Shown: in pieces, positions 44,769 to 52,531 of the stretch | How the letters are laid out: every line of letters begins with the position of its first letter | Position numbering within the stretch: the first letter of the stretch is position 1 | Assembly (NCBI RefSeq): GCF_002159665.1 | Contig: NZ_NFJC01000011.1 | Coordinates: 1-64,000, forward strand | Length of the DNA: 64,000 bases | Direction of reading: 5' to 3' | Source: Desulfovibrio sp. An276 | Lineage (GTDB): Bacteria > Desulfobacterota > Desulfovibrionia > Desulfovibrionales > Desulfovibrionaceae | Program-made: the position numbers and the translations under genes | The notes under the pieces: model-generated | What the model saw: only the letters and a program-made list of their open reading frames with translations | Told to the model about the DNA's origin: nothing | Databases searched by the model: none

Positions 44769-45473
44769 CTATTTTTTTGTCTTGATCATCATGAGTGAAA
44801 GATAGGTGTCGGGTCGTTTTTCAATGTCATCCAGGGAGGAGGAGACGAATTCGCCTTCCTGGGTCAGCTTTTCGCCGTAGACAACCTCGATGTCCTTTTC
44901 CCTGCGCAGCCTGGCAAGCAGAGCGTTTCTGCTGCGATAGGTCTTGAGCAGAACATGTGTGGTGTCGGGTTCAAGCACAATCTTTTCGGCCATGTCTTCT
45001 GTAAAGGACGGGATGATACGCAGATTCTGCCTGTTTTCTACCAAAACCTCGCCGGCTTTTGCCGCAAGGGTACTCCAGGAAGTGATACCTGGAACAATTT
45101 CAATGCTGAGTCCGGGTATTGCCTTGCGCAGCAGGGGCAACACGTAGCCAAAGGTGGAGTAGGAGAGAGCATCGCCCAGGGTGGTGAAGACGCAGGAGTG
45201 TCCCTGTTTCAGTTCTGCTGCGATGGTGTCCGCGTTATCCTGGACCTGTTGGCGGCGTTTTTCCCTGTCTTTGGACATACTGAAGACCAGGCGCACTATG
45301 CGGCCTCTGGGCTGCAGCGGTTTCACAATATTTTCGGAAACGCTGTCCTGGACATTGGCAGAGACCACAGTGAAGATAACATCACAGGACCGCAGGATGC
45401 GTGCTGCCTTGAGAGTCAGAAGTTCCGGATCTCCCGGGCCAAGGCCAATTCCATAAAAAACGCCTGGTTGCAT
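44769..45473 (-). CDS. cbiL: Cobalt-precorrin-2 C20-methyltransferase CbiL
   Basis: Transfers a methyl group from SAM to C20 of cobalt-precorrin-2. The SAM-methylase motifs FYGIGLGPGDPELLTLKA, FTTLGDALSYSTFGYV and VPGITSWSTLAA are present; 234 aa is typical. The start at 45473 is set by TAGGAGAGACCTTC. It follows cbiK by 233 bp, a gap holding inverted repeats. Confidence 0.95.
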   Translation of the reverse strand: MQPGVFYGIGLGPGDPELLTLKAARILRSCDVIFTVVSANVQDSVSENIVKPLQPRGRIVRLVFSMSKDREKRRQQVQDNADTIAAELKQGHSCVFTTLGDALSYSTFGYVLPLLRKAIPGLSIEIVPGITSWSTLAAKAGEVLVENRQNLRIIPSFTEDMAEKIVLEPDTTHVLLKTYRSRNALLARLRREKDIEVVYGEKLTQEGEFVSSSLDDIEKRPDTYLSLMMIKTKK

Positions 45474-45589
45474 GAAGGTCTCTCCTAAAGAATGGTGTAA
45501 AGGGTGACGTATGAAACGAATCCGGGATTTGTTTTCCGGCTTTGGCTCTATGCCAGGAAGGCGCCTGACAGGAAATGATTGCATATGGG

Positions 45590-45678
45590 GTGGTGCCTGT
45601 TGGTGATGGTGCGTTTTGCATGTGTTGCTCAGCCAAAAGGCACCACTCCCTGCGCTGTATCCGCACAACGCGGATACC
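45590..45678. repeat. Two inverted repeats in the cbiK-cbiL gap
   Basis: GTGGTGCCT (45590-45598) pairs perfectly with AGGCACCAC (45638-45646). A second short dyad GTATCCG/CGGATAC spans 45658-45678. No U-run follows on the minus strand, so these are more likely mRNA-processing or stability elements than terminators. Confidence 0.5.
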
Positions 45679-45706
45679 CTGGAGAAGGCAATACTCCTTT
45701 CAGAGC

Positions 45707-46594
45707 CTAGTCGTCTGTCTTTTTGGGATTGGCAAGGTCATCCCTGGTGTCCCTTGTATGGCGCAGAAAAACCTTCTGAATGCCGTCAAGAGACCCCAGT
45801 CCCGTCAACTGGGCTTCAACCTGCATGCCGGCGGCCTTGAGCTGGGAAGCCCAGGAGTCCGGCTCGGGTCCTGCAAGATCGTTGATGGCATGATCTCCTG
45901 CCACGATCATGAAGGGCTGAAGGTACACTTTTGTGACATTGCGCTTTTTGAGCTCGGGAATAATGCTGTCAAAGGTATTGGAGCCCTCGACTGCGGCCAG
46001 GAAGACCAGGGGATCTCTCTGATTGAAGGCTGTCGCTACCTGGGCAATGGCCAAATCGCCCGGGCCTCTGTTGTTGCCATGGCCCATGAGCACGACAGCT
46101 TCATTTGACTTGCGTTCTTTCGGAAAGCTGGCAAAAATCGCGTCCATGACATCCTGCAGGTCCTGGCCGGATTCCAGCAGGGGCGCTCCCAGCCAGACAT
46201 GGTCGAAACGGTTGGGGAATCTGCTCAGATCCCGCACCAGCATGCGCTGAGTCATGGCGTATTCTTCCGCTCCGGTAACATGGAGGCTCTGAACACGCAG
46301 GTCGACAATGCCCAGTCTTGCACATTCGTCCAGAGCCTGCTTGACCGACAGGACCCTGCTTCCCTGCTTGTTCAGTTTTTTGCGAATAATGTCTGATGTG
46401 TACGCCCAGACTATGGGCTTGTCCGGATAGGCTTTCCGGTAGGCCTTGTCTATGCTCTGCAGCGCCGGTTCGGCTGATTCCATGGTGGTGCCAAAGGCTA
46501 CGAGCAGGATGCCGCTTGCGGATGCTGCCTGTACTGCAGCGGCACAGCACAGGATGAGGAGGGTAGAAACAAGGAGTGAAGCAAGATGTCTCAT
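45707..46594 (-). CDS. cbiK: Periplasmic-type sirohydrochlorin cobaltochelatase CbiK
   Basis: Inserts Co2+ (or Fe2+) into sirohydrochlorin. The family fold is shown by ILLVAFGTTMESAEPAL, VWAYTSDIIRKKL, MGHGNN (metal-binding His) and VAGDHAINDLAG (second His). An N-terminal signal peptide (MRHLASLLVSTLLILCCAAAVQA-AS) predicts export, as described for the periplasmic CbiK-P of Desulfovibrio vulgaris. With a tetrapyrrole pathway otherwise cytosolic, an exported chelatase is puzzling and may serve heme or metal handling. 295 aa. GGAGAG precedes the ATG. First gene after the cobalamin riboswitch. Confidence 0.93.
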   Translation of the reverse strand: MRHLASLLVSTLLILCCAAAVQAASASGILLVAFGTTMESAEPALQSIDKAYRKAYPDKPIVWAYTSDIIRKKLNKQGSRVLSVKQALDECARLGIVDLRVQSLHVTGAEEYAMTQRMLVRDLSRFPNRFDHVWLGAPLLESGQDLQDVMDAIFASFPKERKSNEAVVLMGHGNNRGPGDLAIAQVATAFNQRDPLVFLAAVEGSNTFDSIIPELKKRNVTKVYLQPFMIVAGDHAINDLAGPEPDSWASQLKAAGMQVEAQLTGLGSLDGIQKVFLRHTRDTRDDLANPKKTDD

Positions 46595-46729
46595 GGAAAC
46601 TCTCCAAAAAAAATGAAGGGAACATGAGGCACCCGCAGGTGAAAACGCGATGCGCTTTCTTGGCTACAGTAGTCTACGTACGGCTAAAGTCGACGAAGGT
46701 GCAGCGGCCCAGAAACCCGTGGGTGCAGC

Positions 46730-46920
46730 CAGCAAGGGCGATCAGGTCGGTCTTCCGACTTCCGGGTCTGTCTTCACCAGCGTCTTCCCACTGTTCTTGG
46801 ATGAACGGCAGTGACATGGTGCTGGTGTCGTCACCGGTTACGGCGGCGGGTCCGTGCCGGTCTTGCACCGGCTTCCCAAGGCAGCCCAAATGCTGCCTGA
46901 ACCTGACCACTCCGAGACAG
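46730..46920 (-). promoter_or_regulatory. Cobalamin riboswitch
   Basis: On the minus strand the conserved core is visible in order: GGGAAGCCGGTGCAAGACC, CGGCACGGACCCGCCGCCG then TAA, GTCACTG, a GTGGGAAG stretch and AGTCGGAAGACCGACC. These match the adenosylcobalamin aptamer (the GGTGNNANNCC and AGYCNGGANACCNGCC-type boxes). It lies 140-330 nt upstream of cbiK and should repress the operon when cobalamin is plentiful. An expression-platform hairpin GGTGCAGCGGCCCAGAAACC-type fold (46690-46725) follows. Confidence 0.93.
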
Positions 46921-46940
46921 GAAGAAAAACTTCTTCCCTG

Positions 46941-46968
46941 AGTAGAACTCCCGCAAGGGAATTCTACT
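46941..46968. repeat. Hairpin just upstream of the cobalamin riboswitch
   Basis: AGTAGAACTCCC and GGGAATTCTACT pair (one mismatch in 12) around a GCAA tetraloop. On the minus strand it lies immediately 5' of the aptamer. Confidence 0.6.
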
Positions 46969-47093
46969 GAAAACCTATTTCAAGATTTGTACCATTTTCA
47001 CAAACAACGGTGCCAAGCTTGTGTAATCCATAAAAAATCACAAAGTTCAACTCCGAACACGGAAGAGGGAAGTCGAGTTCTCTCTACAGGAAG

Positions 47094-47110
47094 TGGCACA
47101 GAGTGTGCCA
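47094..47110. promoter_or_regulatory. Perfect dyad upstream of the cbi operon
   Basis: TGGCACAGAGTGTGCCA has 7-bp perfect arms with a 3-bp centre, a likely transcription-factor site about 80 bp upstream of the -24-like element. Confidence 0.55.
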
Positions 47111-47180
47111 CATTTTGCTGGCAAAAGAAAGGTGATCATAAAATATTGTGTAATTACAAATAGTTGAGAAAATTTTGCGA

Positions 47181-47193
47181 GACAAAGTGTGTC
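47181..47193. promoter_or_regulatory. GACAAARTGTGTC operator-like site, cbi side
   Basis: GACAAAGTGTGTC: GACA and TGTC half-sites with a 5-bp spacer. It differs by one base from the site at 55138 in the GRE promoter region. Confidence 0.5.
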
Positions 47194-47513
47194 AAAAGGA
47201 AGTGTTCTGTTTTCATGACACGTCGTACAGCAGTGAATGGCTTGGCGTACAGATTGTCCGCATTTGTATACATTGTTAGCATGTTCTCTTTTTCACAAAA
47301 GAACGCAAGGCCCCGGATATGAGGAACCCTGTCTTGCCAAAAGGCCGGAGTGCCTCATATCGGGGAACAGGTTTTGGGAAGAGGGAGGCTGAGTCTTAGA
47401 CAGTCTAGTACTCCGATTTTGAGATTCGTTAACAGCCAAAGGATGCTAAAAATCCAATTTTCCCTTCCCTATAGGGAGTTTTTGACTAGTTAACGAACTT
47501 TCAGAACGCTATA

Positions 47514-48944
47514 CTAGTAGACAGTCTTGTGCACGCTGTAGCCCTGCGCGGCAAGCAGTTTGCGAGCATCGGCAATGGTAAAGTTTTTCCACTCGGTATG
47601 GGCTTCTTCGCTGTCTCTTGGCACTGCACCGGTCTCGACAACAACGACATTGGCACCCCACGCAAGCGCCTGGGGCACAGGAGGATGCACGCAGATCCAG
47701 GGCATTTTCAATCCACCGCACAAGCGGGTGACAGCGGCAACCTGTGCCAGGCGCTTGTCTGGCAGGGTGGGACTTTTTTCAAAGGGAGTGCCTGGCACGT
47801 TGTTGCGAGCCATAACGCCGCACACGCCTGCTCCCGCGGCCTGGGCGGCCATGAAGCAGGCTGCAATTTCCTCGTTGCTGTGTTCGATGCCCAAGGGCTC
47901 AACCAGATGTGCCAGCACGAGTCCGGCCCTTGGAATACGAGCCAGCGCCTTGCGGCGTTTTTCCGCTACAAAGGGCGTGTCCCTGCCCTCGCCAAGCCTC
48001 AGGGCGTGGTAGATCCCCTGCACACCGGTTTCCTTGAGCGATGTCAGGGCATCAAGAGAGAGCTGGCTCGTGTTGGCAACCAGAATGCAGCCCTCTGGCA
48101 GCATGGTACTGACCTGGCGCATAAGCACACGCAGTCTTTCTTCTCCGTAGTGCTCCGTAGTGCGCAAAATAATCCAGGCAGCTCCATCGTCCACAAAATG
48201 CTTGACTTCCTTTACTATTTCTTCCTGAGACCATTCATGTGGTCTGGTAATGACTCCCCATTTGTCACCAAAGGCGCAGAAGGAACAGTTCATGGTACAG
48301 GGCACGCAGTCGACGCCAATGGCGGCCCATATGGTGGCGGCATTGCCGCTGACACGGGTAGCCACATCCCTGGCCTGACGTCCCAATTCGGCTGCTTCTG
48401 CAGAATCGGGATCAACTGCCAAAAGTCGCAGAATGTCCTCTTTGCGAGCCGGGAGCCCTGCCAGACCTCTTTTTTTTACTGTTTGCACAAATGCCGCAAA
48501 GTCCGGATCACAGGAGTTTCGACAGCTGCAGGCAGGCGCCGGGGCCATGTTCAGCCGGATTACCTTTTCTGGAGCACTGCACTTTCCCGTTTCCCGGATG
48601 AAGGCAATGACACTTTCCAGGTGCTCTACAGAGCTTGCAAGCGAGCTTTGCCAGCGTTCAATGCACTGCATGCCAAGTTCTGTCACGGAATAGATTTTTC
48701 TGGATGGCCCTATGGCGCTGTTTTCTGTTTTTGTAGCAAGTACGCCGCTGCGCTCCATTTCGCGCAGCTTGCGATAGATACCCGTGACATCTGGCGTTCC
48801 TCCGGAAAAAAGGTTCAGATCGGACATTGTCTGAATCAGGCTGTAGCCATACATGGGTTCCCTTGCCAGCAAAGCCAGCAGAATAGGCTGAACATAACGG
48901 GGCAGATTCGCGCCGGTGCAGGGACAAGAGTCAAGCTTGGACAT
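47514..48944 (-). CDS. PadR-like HTH fused to a BioB-like radical SAM domain
   Basis: A 476-aa fusion. Residues ~10-115 are a PadR-type winged helix (LLALLAREPMYGYSLIQTM, GIYRKLREMERSGVL, KIYSVTELGM). A linker carries a Cys cluster (C139, C141, C145). Residues ~150-476 form a radical SAM barrel with C216-TMN-C220-SF-C223 and a BATS-like tail, closest to the biotin-synthase/HydE-type group. Its product is unknown; it may synthesise or modify a cofactor and sense it. The start at 48944 follows GGAGG. It is last of the same-strand genes running from the GRE, although a terminator separates it from the DUF169 gene. Confidence 0.85.
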   Translation of the reverse strand: MSKLDSCPCTGANLPRYVQPILLALLAREPMYGYSLIQTMSDLNLFSGGTPDVTGIYRKLREMERSGVLATKTENSAIGPSRKIYSVTELGMQCIERWQSSLASSVEHLESVIAFIRETGKCSAPEKVIRLNMAPAPACSCRNSCDPDFAAFVQTVKKRGLAGLPARKEDILRLLAVDPDSAEAAELGRQARDVATRVSGNAATIWAAIGVDCVPCTMNCSFCAFGDKWGVITRPHEWSQEEIVKEVKHFVDDGAAWIILRTTEHYGEERLRVLMRQVSTMLPEGCILVANTSQLSLDALTSLKETGVQGIYHALRLGEGRDTPFVAEKRRKALARIPRAGLVLAHLVEPLGIEHSNEEIAACFMAAQAAGAGVCGVMARNNVPGTPFEKSPTLPDKRLAQVAAVTRLCGGLKMPWICVHPPVPQALAWGANVVVVETGAVPRDSEEAHTEWKNFTIADARKLLAAQGYSVHKTVY

Positions 48945-49058
48945 AGGGCCTCCGGTTCCCATATGAACGGGTAAAGTGATGACTGCAGGAAATGAAAAGG
49001 GAAAGAGACAGACACACCTGGCGTACCTGTCTAATGGATATGCACCAATAGAGAAGTG

Positions 49059-49110
49059 AAAAAAAAGCCCTGCGCAAGGATATGTATCCGAAGAAGGTGT
49101 GCGGCAGGGC
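49059..49110 (-). terminator. Intrinsic terminator after the DUF169 gene
   Basis: On the minus strand GCCCTGC and GCAGGGC arms (with flanking CGC pairs) enclose a loop and are followed by eight T residues. Confidence 0.8.
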
Positions 49111-49173
49111 CCAAAGAAGGAGACTGCTTCCTCATGCTAATCCAGGTTGGAGAGGAGGGACAGAAATGCAGCT

Positions 49174-49998
49174 TCACGTTTGGCTTTTGTCCGCTTGTTT
49201 TGTCTTGGGACAATTCGAGCAGGATGTGCCTTTTTTGAAAATGATAAGCGGACAGTTCTTGCAGATGTCACTGCCGGGGAAGCAGTCTCCCGGACGGGTG
49301 ATGGAAGACGAGGCAGTGTGCACACGGGTAGCAAGTCGTTTGACAACGGCTTCGATACGCGCGCCGGGAATAAAGACGTTGCTTTCCCCGCGTTCGGTTT
49401 TGCCTGCGTTGTAGGAACCGGAGCAGGGGGTGCAGAAGTTGAAGGCCGTGTTTTGCCAGCTCCAGATGCTGCCGCCACAGGCGGATGAACTCATCAAAAG
49501 CTGTGTCGGCAGGGGATGTGTATTCGTTGCCGCCATGTAGTCGCAGGCAAGGTGGTAGGCCTGCATGGAATCGCAGTACATGTGCACAACAGATGGCGGA
49601 AGGACAGCCTTTCCCAGTGGACCGACGGCAACGGCAAGCACGCTGTTTGCTGGCAGACGCGGCTTGCTTTCAAGAAAGCGTATGGTCTGCTCTCTGTCAG
49701 TGCAGTATTTCAGGTGCGAGGCTATTTCCTGCTCGTCTATTTTCTGCCATCCAAAGCCAATGCGGGCACTCGAACAGGCAAGTTTTTCCGCTGTGCCGAG
49801 CACGTTTTTGCCCTGCATGCGTGCGGCTATTTCCCACTGGCAGAAGGTGAGTGGTTTGACTGGTTCGAGAAACTCGTTGTTCCTTTTGTAGTTTTCGACT
49901 TCTTCTGGCGTGCAGAGGAAGGTTACTGCTATCGGGTGATGGTAAAGCCTCAGTTCCTCATACAGCAGTGCATCCATTTCTGCGTAGGAAAAGGTCAT
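49174..49998 (-). CDS. DUF169-family protein
   Basis: A 274-aa soluble protein of the DUF169 group (function unknown). Recognisable family features: LRLYHHPIAVTFLCTPEEV, LTFCQWEIAARMQGKNVLG, SSSACGGSIWSWQNTAFN. It has 14 Cys, including a C-terminal CFPGSDICKNCPL...CSNCPK arrangement suited to an Fe-S cluster or zinc. CCGGAGTCTTTC precedes the ATG. It is 74 bp downstream of the DUF4125 gene in the GRE-side gene set. A redox or C1 role is possible but not shown. Confidence 0.82.
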   Translation of the reverse strand: MTFSYAEMDALLYEELRLYHHPIAVTFLCTPEEVENYKRNNEFLEPVKPLTFCQWEIAARMQGKNVLGTAEKLACSSARIGFGWQKIDEQEIASHLKYCTDREQTIRFLESKPRLPANSVLAVAVGPLGKAVLPPSVVHMYCDSMQAYHLACDYMAATNTHPLPTQLLMSSSACGGSIWSWQNTAFNFCTPCSGSYNAGKTERGESNVFIPGARIEAVVKRLATRVHTASSSITRPGDCFPGSDICKNCPLIIFKKGTSCSNCPKTKQADKSQT

Positions 49999-50072
49999 GA
50001 AAGACTCCGGCGTTCGGTTTTCTGGAGAAAATATGGCTCACCTCACGTTGGGGACTGGCCGAGCAAAGCTGC

Positions 50073-50696
50073 CTACACCATTTTTTTCTGATACTCTTCA
50101 GCTTCTTCAAGGCTCGAGAAGCCGCACTGCTGTACTTGGGCAAGCAGTGTGGCCATGGCATCGTTTCGCCCCTGTTTTTTGTGCTGCATTGTATCCTCGT
50201 GTACAAGAGCAATGGTGGCAGGAGAGTAGGTCTTGAGTTCGGCACGCATGTAGGTCTCAAGAGAAGGCATGCCCATCCTGTCTCCCGTGGAACGTGCGGC
50301 ACGTCCAAGTGTTCCAAGTACAGGGTATTTGCTGTTCAGCTCTTCCTTCCAGAGTACATGCTGGGTAACAATGTCTTCAATCAGCTGCATGCTTGCCGGG
50401 GAGACTGTGGGCAGCTGGTCCGCAATGCCTGCGAATTCGTCCGGAAAGGTTGATTCCATCATGAAGCCGTATTTTTCGCTCATGAGGTTGCGGCGATCCT
50501 GCTGTGCCTTGACAAGATCGGCAAGATAGCTGGCCAGCGTGTCGTCCCCCCAGATGGAAAACTGGCTCTTGCGCATGATGACAAAGTCTTCCCTATCATT
50601 CTGGCAGCTGGCCTTGCCACCTGTGTTGTGCACATTGGAAAACATGTCCCATTCAATGCCAATGATGTCCTGGACAAGTTGCGTACGGCTAGACAT
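50073..50696 (-). CDS. DUF4125-family protein
   Basis: A 207-aa soluble protein. The N-terminus (LVQDIIGIEWDMFSNVHNTGGKASCQNDREDFVIMRKSQF) matches the DUF4125 family signature, whose function is unknown. It contains few Cys and no known catalytic motif. The start overlaps the TPR gene by 8 nt with CGGAGGAGACAAC upstream, so both are made together. Its placement between a TPR scaffold and DUF169 beside a GRE suggests an accessory role; this is inference. Confidence 0.85.
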   Translation of the reverse strand: MSSRTQLVQDIIGIEWDMFSNVHNTGGKASCQNDREDFVIMRKSQFSIWGDDTLASYLADLVKAQQDRRNLMSEKYGFMMESTFPDEFAGIADQLPTVSPASMQLIEDIVTQHVLWKEELNSKYPVLGTLGRAARSTGDRMGMPSLETYMRAELKTYSPATIALVHEDTMQHKKQGRNDAMATLLAQVQQCGFSSLEEAEEYQKKMV

Positions 50697-51501
50697 TGTT
50701 GTCTCCTCCGCTCAGATGTTTGCGGCATTCGTCCATATACTGGAGAAAGGTTGCCCTGTCCGGTCTGGCTTCATCTCCGCACTGTTCCAGTATGCGCAAA
50801 GCCTGGGCAAGGCGCTCGCTGGCAACAGACCAGTTTTCCTGCTTTGTCTCGGCTATTCCTACGGCACCACAGGCAAGTGCTGTGTCGAGACGTTCTCCCA
50901 AAAGCTCCAGCTTGATTTCCAGTGCATCAGTATGGAAGTCAGTCCCCTCGCGGTGTTCGCCACACAGGTTGCGCAGGACACCAAGGGCATCAAGACACAT
51001 GGCGACCTGAAGAGAATTGCGGCCATGCAGTTCGGTCCAGGCATCCATGGCCTGACGGACCAGATCCTCCGATTCTGCCAGACGTTCGGAGGCCTGCGCA
51101 CCACCAGCCAGAAAGAATGCTGCCGTTGCTGTCTGATCGTGATTTTTCCCGTAGAGGCTTTCAAGGGTTTTCAGGGCACTGCGTCCTACTTCCATGCCCG
51201 TGTCCATGCTGCCCATGGCAAAGAGGGCACGGGACAACATGACCATGACCCTGGCTGTGAAGGGATGCTGCATGCCGACGGAAGCATAGAGAATTTCCCA
51301 GGACCTCTGCAAAGAGGCTGCGGCCTTGCTGGCTTTGCCTGCAAGAAATTCGCAGGTGCCGAGCCCAAAGAGACTGTTGGCGCGCTCTTCGTCCGTCAAA
51401 TGCTCCATGGCGCAGAGATCTGCGTATATGGCGGCAGCTTCCTCGGGGTGCTCCGAAGACATGAGTTCCTCTGCCTTGTTGAGAAGCTGTGATGCGTCCA
51501 T
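50689..51501 (-). CDS. Tetratricopeptide-repeat protein
   Basis: A 270-aa all-helical protein with about five TPR-like helical hairpins (for example AAAIYADLCAMEHLTDEERANSLFGLGTCEFLAG, then later 40-residue units typical of the TPR_12 type). No signal peptide or membrane segment. An in-frame TGA sits 9 nt before the ATG at 51501, which fixes the start; the ribosome-binding site is poor. It overlaps the DUF4125 gene. Likely a protein-interaction scaffold or chaperone for the neighbouring enzymes. Confidence 0.85.
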   Translation of the reverse strand: MDASQLLNKAEELMSSEHPEEAAAIYADLCAMEHLTDEERANSLFGLGTCEFLAGKASKAAASLQRSWEILYASVGMQHPFTARVMVMLSRALFAMGSMDTGMEVGRSALKTLESLYGKNHDQTATAAFFLAGGAQASERLAESEDLVRQAMDAWTELHGRNSLQVAMCLDALGVLRNLCGEHREGTDFHTDALEIKLELLGERLDTALACGAVGIAETKQENWSVASERLAQALRILEQCGDEARPDRATFLQYMDECRKHLSGGDNNV

Positions 51502-51612
51502 TTTGTGTCAGCGATGGATGTCTGGCACAAGGCCAGAAAACGCTGTCCTCCTTAGCTTGCCGGAATGTCGGGTATGCCCTGACGCTCGTTGGCACTGTTT
51601 TTTCTCGCGTGT

Positions 51613-51640
51613 AGGCCTTGCCTCTGAATCGGCAAGGCCT
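51613..51640. repeat. Perfect hairpin upstream of the TPR gene
   Basis: AGGCCTTGCC and GGCAAGGCCT pair over 10 bp around an 8-nt loop, between the HesB terminator and the TPR start. No U-run; possible leader structure. Confidence 0.5.
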
Positions 51641-51691
51641 GATAGGACAGCCGGGAGAGACGACTGCCACTTTTCACATGGCCCATGACAG

Positions 51692-51724
51692 AAAAAGGGT
51701 CTGCCGGGTTTCCCCGGCAGACCG
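51692..51724 (-). terminator. Intrinsic terminator of the GRE-HesB transcript
   Basis: On the minus strand GGTCTGCCGG pairs with CCGGCAGACC around a short loop and is followed by TTTTT, just past the second HesB-like gene. Confidence 0.9.
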
Positions 51725-51735
51725 GAGCAGCCAGA

Positions 51736-52032
51736 TTAGCCCAGAGCACGAACTGCGGGCATTCCCTTGTCCGTGTCTGTGTAGATTTCATAGGAGGAAC
51801 CGTAGGAGTCAATGACGTCCTCTGAAATGACGAAGGGCAGACCGTCAACCTGCAGCTGCTGATCTTCGTCCTCGACTTCGTCAATGCCTACCAGAAGTTC
51901 CATGTGGCTTTTGCAGCCACCGCCTACCTTTGTTTCCTTGATACGGAAGACTGCGTCTTCATCGTTTTCGCTGGCCAGGATCTGCCTGAACTTTTCCACA
52001 ATGGCGGGATCAACAATCTTGATGGAAACCAT
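51736..52032 (-). CDS. HesB-like protein, cysteine form
   Basis: A 98-aa HesB/IscA-like protein. It keeps the first family cysteine (C40 in KVGGGCKSHMELLVG) but lacks the C-terminal CGC pair of IscA, so it is not a canonical Fe-S carrier. About 60% of positions match the selenocysteine paralog encoded 73 bp upstream. CAAGGAGCACTC precedes the ATG at 52032. A strong terminator follows. A role in protecting, repairing or delivering a cofactor to the GRE or its activase is possible. Confidence 0.85.
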   Translation of the reverse strand: MVSIKIVDPAIVEKFRQILASENDEDAVFRIKETKVGGGCKSHMELLVGIDEVEDEDQQLQVDGLPFVISEDVIDSYGSSYEIYTDTDKGMPAVRALG

Positions 52033-52105
52033 GAGTGCTCCTTGAAGAATGGTTGGATGTTCATGATCCCCGGCCAGCGACAAATTTATGTTACTGGCTT
52101 GGGAA

Positions 52106-52405
52106 TCAGTTTAATGCTCGAACGCCAGGAATGTTATGCTCTTTGTCAGTATAAATTTCGAAAGTTTCGCCGTAGGAATCTATAACATCATTGGAGACCA
52201 CAAAGGGCAGTCCTTCTACCTTGATGTAGACTTCTTCATCGGGATCTTCTGCTTCATCCAAGCTTACACGAAGCTCGAGATGGCTTTTTCATCCACCTCC
52301 TACCTTGACTTCCTTTATACGAAAGAGAGCCTCATCATTGTCTTCTTCCTCGAAGAGAGCCTTGAATCTCTCGACGATTTCAGGTTCTATACCGATCTTG
52401 AGCAT
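52106..52405 (-). CDS. HesB-like selenoprotein with in-frame TGA (Sec39)
   Basis: A 99-residue reading frame from ATG 52405 (CAGGAGATATCT upstream) to TGA 52106, interrupted by TGA at 52289-52291. The interruption falls exactly where the neighbouring paralog has its conserved Cys: KVGGG-[TGA]-KSHLELRV versus KVGGG-C-KSHMELLV. Homology continues on both sides (EGLPFVVSNDVIDSYG; IYTDKEHNIPGVRAL), so this is not a pseudogene end. A SECIS-like hairpin lies directly downstream of the TGA. HesB-like selenoproteins are a described bacterial family; function is unknown, and redox or metal binding is likely. Standard gene finders would miss or truncate it. Confidence 0.9.
52255..52282 (-). promoter_or_regulatory. 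Bacterial SECIS-like element
   Basis: Counting the TGA as 1-3, bases 10-37 fold into CATC-T-CGAGCTT, loop CGTGT, AAGCTTG-GATG: an 11-bp stem with one bulged T and a loop with G23-T24. This mirrors the E. coli fdhF element, which has a bulged U and a GU in the apical loop at the same distance. Confidence 0.8.
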
Positions 52406-52453
52406 AGATATCTCCTGGTGGAGTTTTCCACCTGAGGTTTGAAGTTACGAACG

Positions 52454-52494
52454 AACGATTGCGGGAAATTTCAGGGAAAAAACCCGCAATCGTT
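52454..52494. repeat. Strong intercistronic hairpin between the GRE and HesB-Sec genes
   Basis: AACGATTGCGGG and CCCGCAATCGTT pair perfectly over 12 bp. It lies between the GRE stop and the selenoprotein start. No U-run follows, so it may set relative mRNA levels. Confidence 0.65.
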
Positions 52495-52531
52495 GCCAGA
52501 AGGAAAGAATGCTACTCAGAAAGAGCAGGGT

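Larger units (their letters stand above)
46970..47513. other. AT-rich intergenic region: cbi promoter side, dyads and hairpins
   Basis: About 540 bp with no gene. A -24-like TTGGCAC on the minus strand (near 47016) is followed by an imperfect -12 (TTTGT). It holds a hairpin with arms CCCCGGATATGAGG (47311-47324) and CCTCATATCGGGG (47353-47365), and an inverted pair TTCGTTAAC (47425-47433) / GTTAACGAA (47489-47497). Operator-like dyads are listed separately. The 3' end of the radical SAM gene lies at 47514 without a clear terminator. Confidence 0.55.

Noticed and set aside
46999-47016. Sigma-54 promoter for the cbi operon
   Set aside because: The -24 TTGGCAC is perfect but the -12 reads TTTGT with wrong spacing to GC, so I did not call it.
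52106-52288. HesB-Sec gene as a pseudogene truncated by a nonsense mutation
   Set aside because: The TGA falls exactly at the conserved Cys, the downstream frame is intact, and a SECIS-like hairpin follows.
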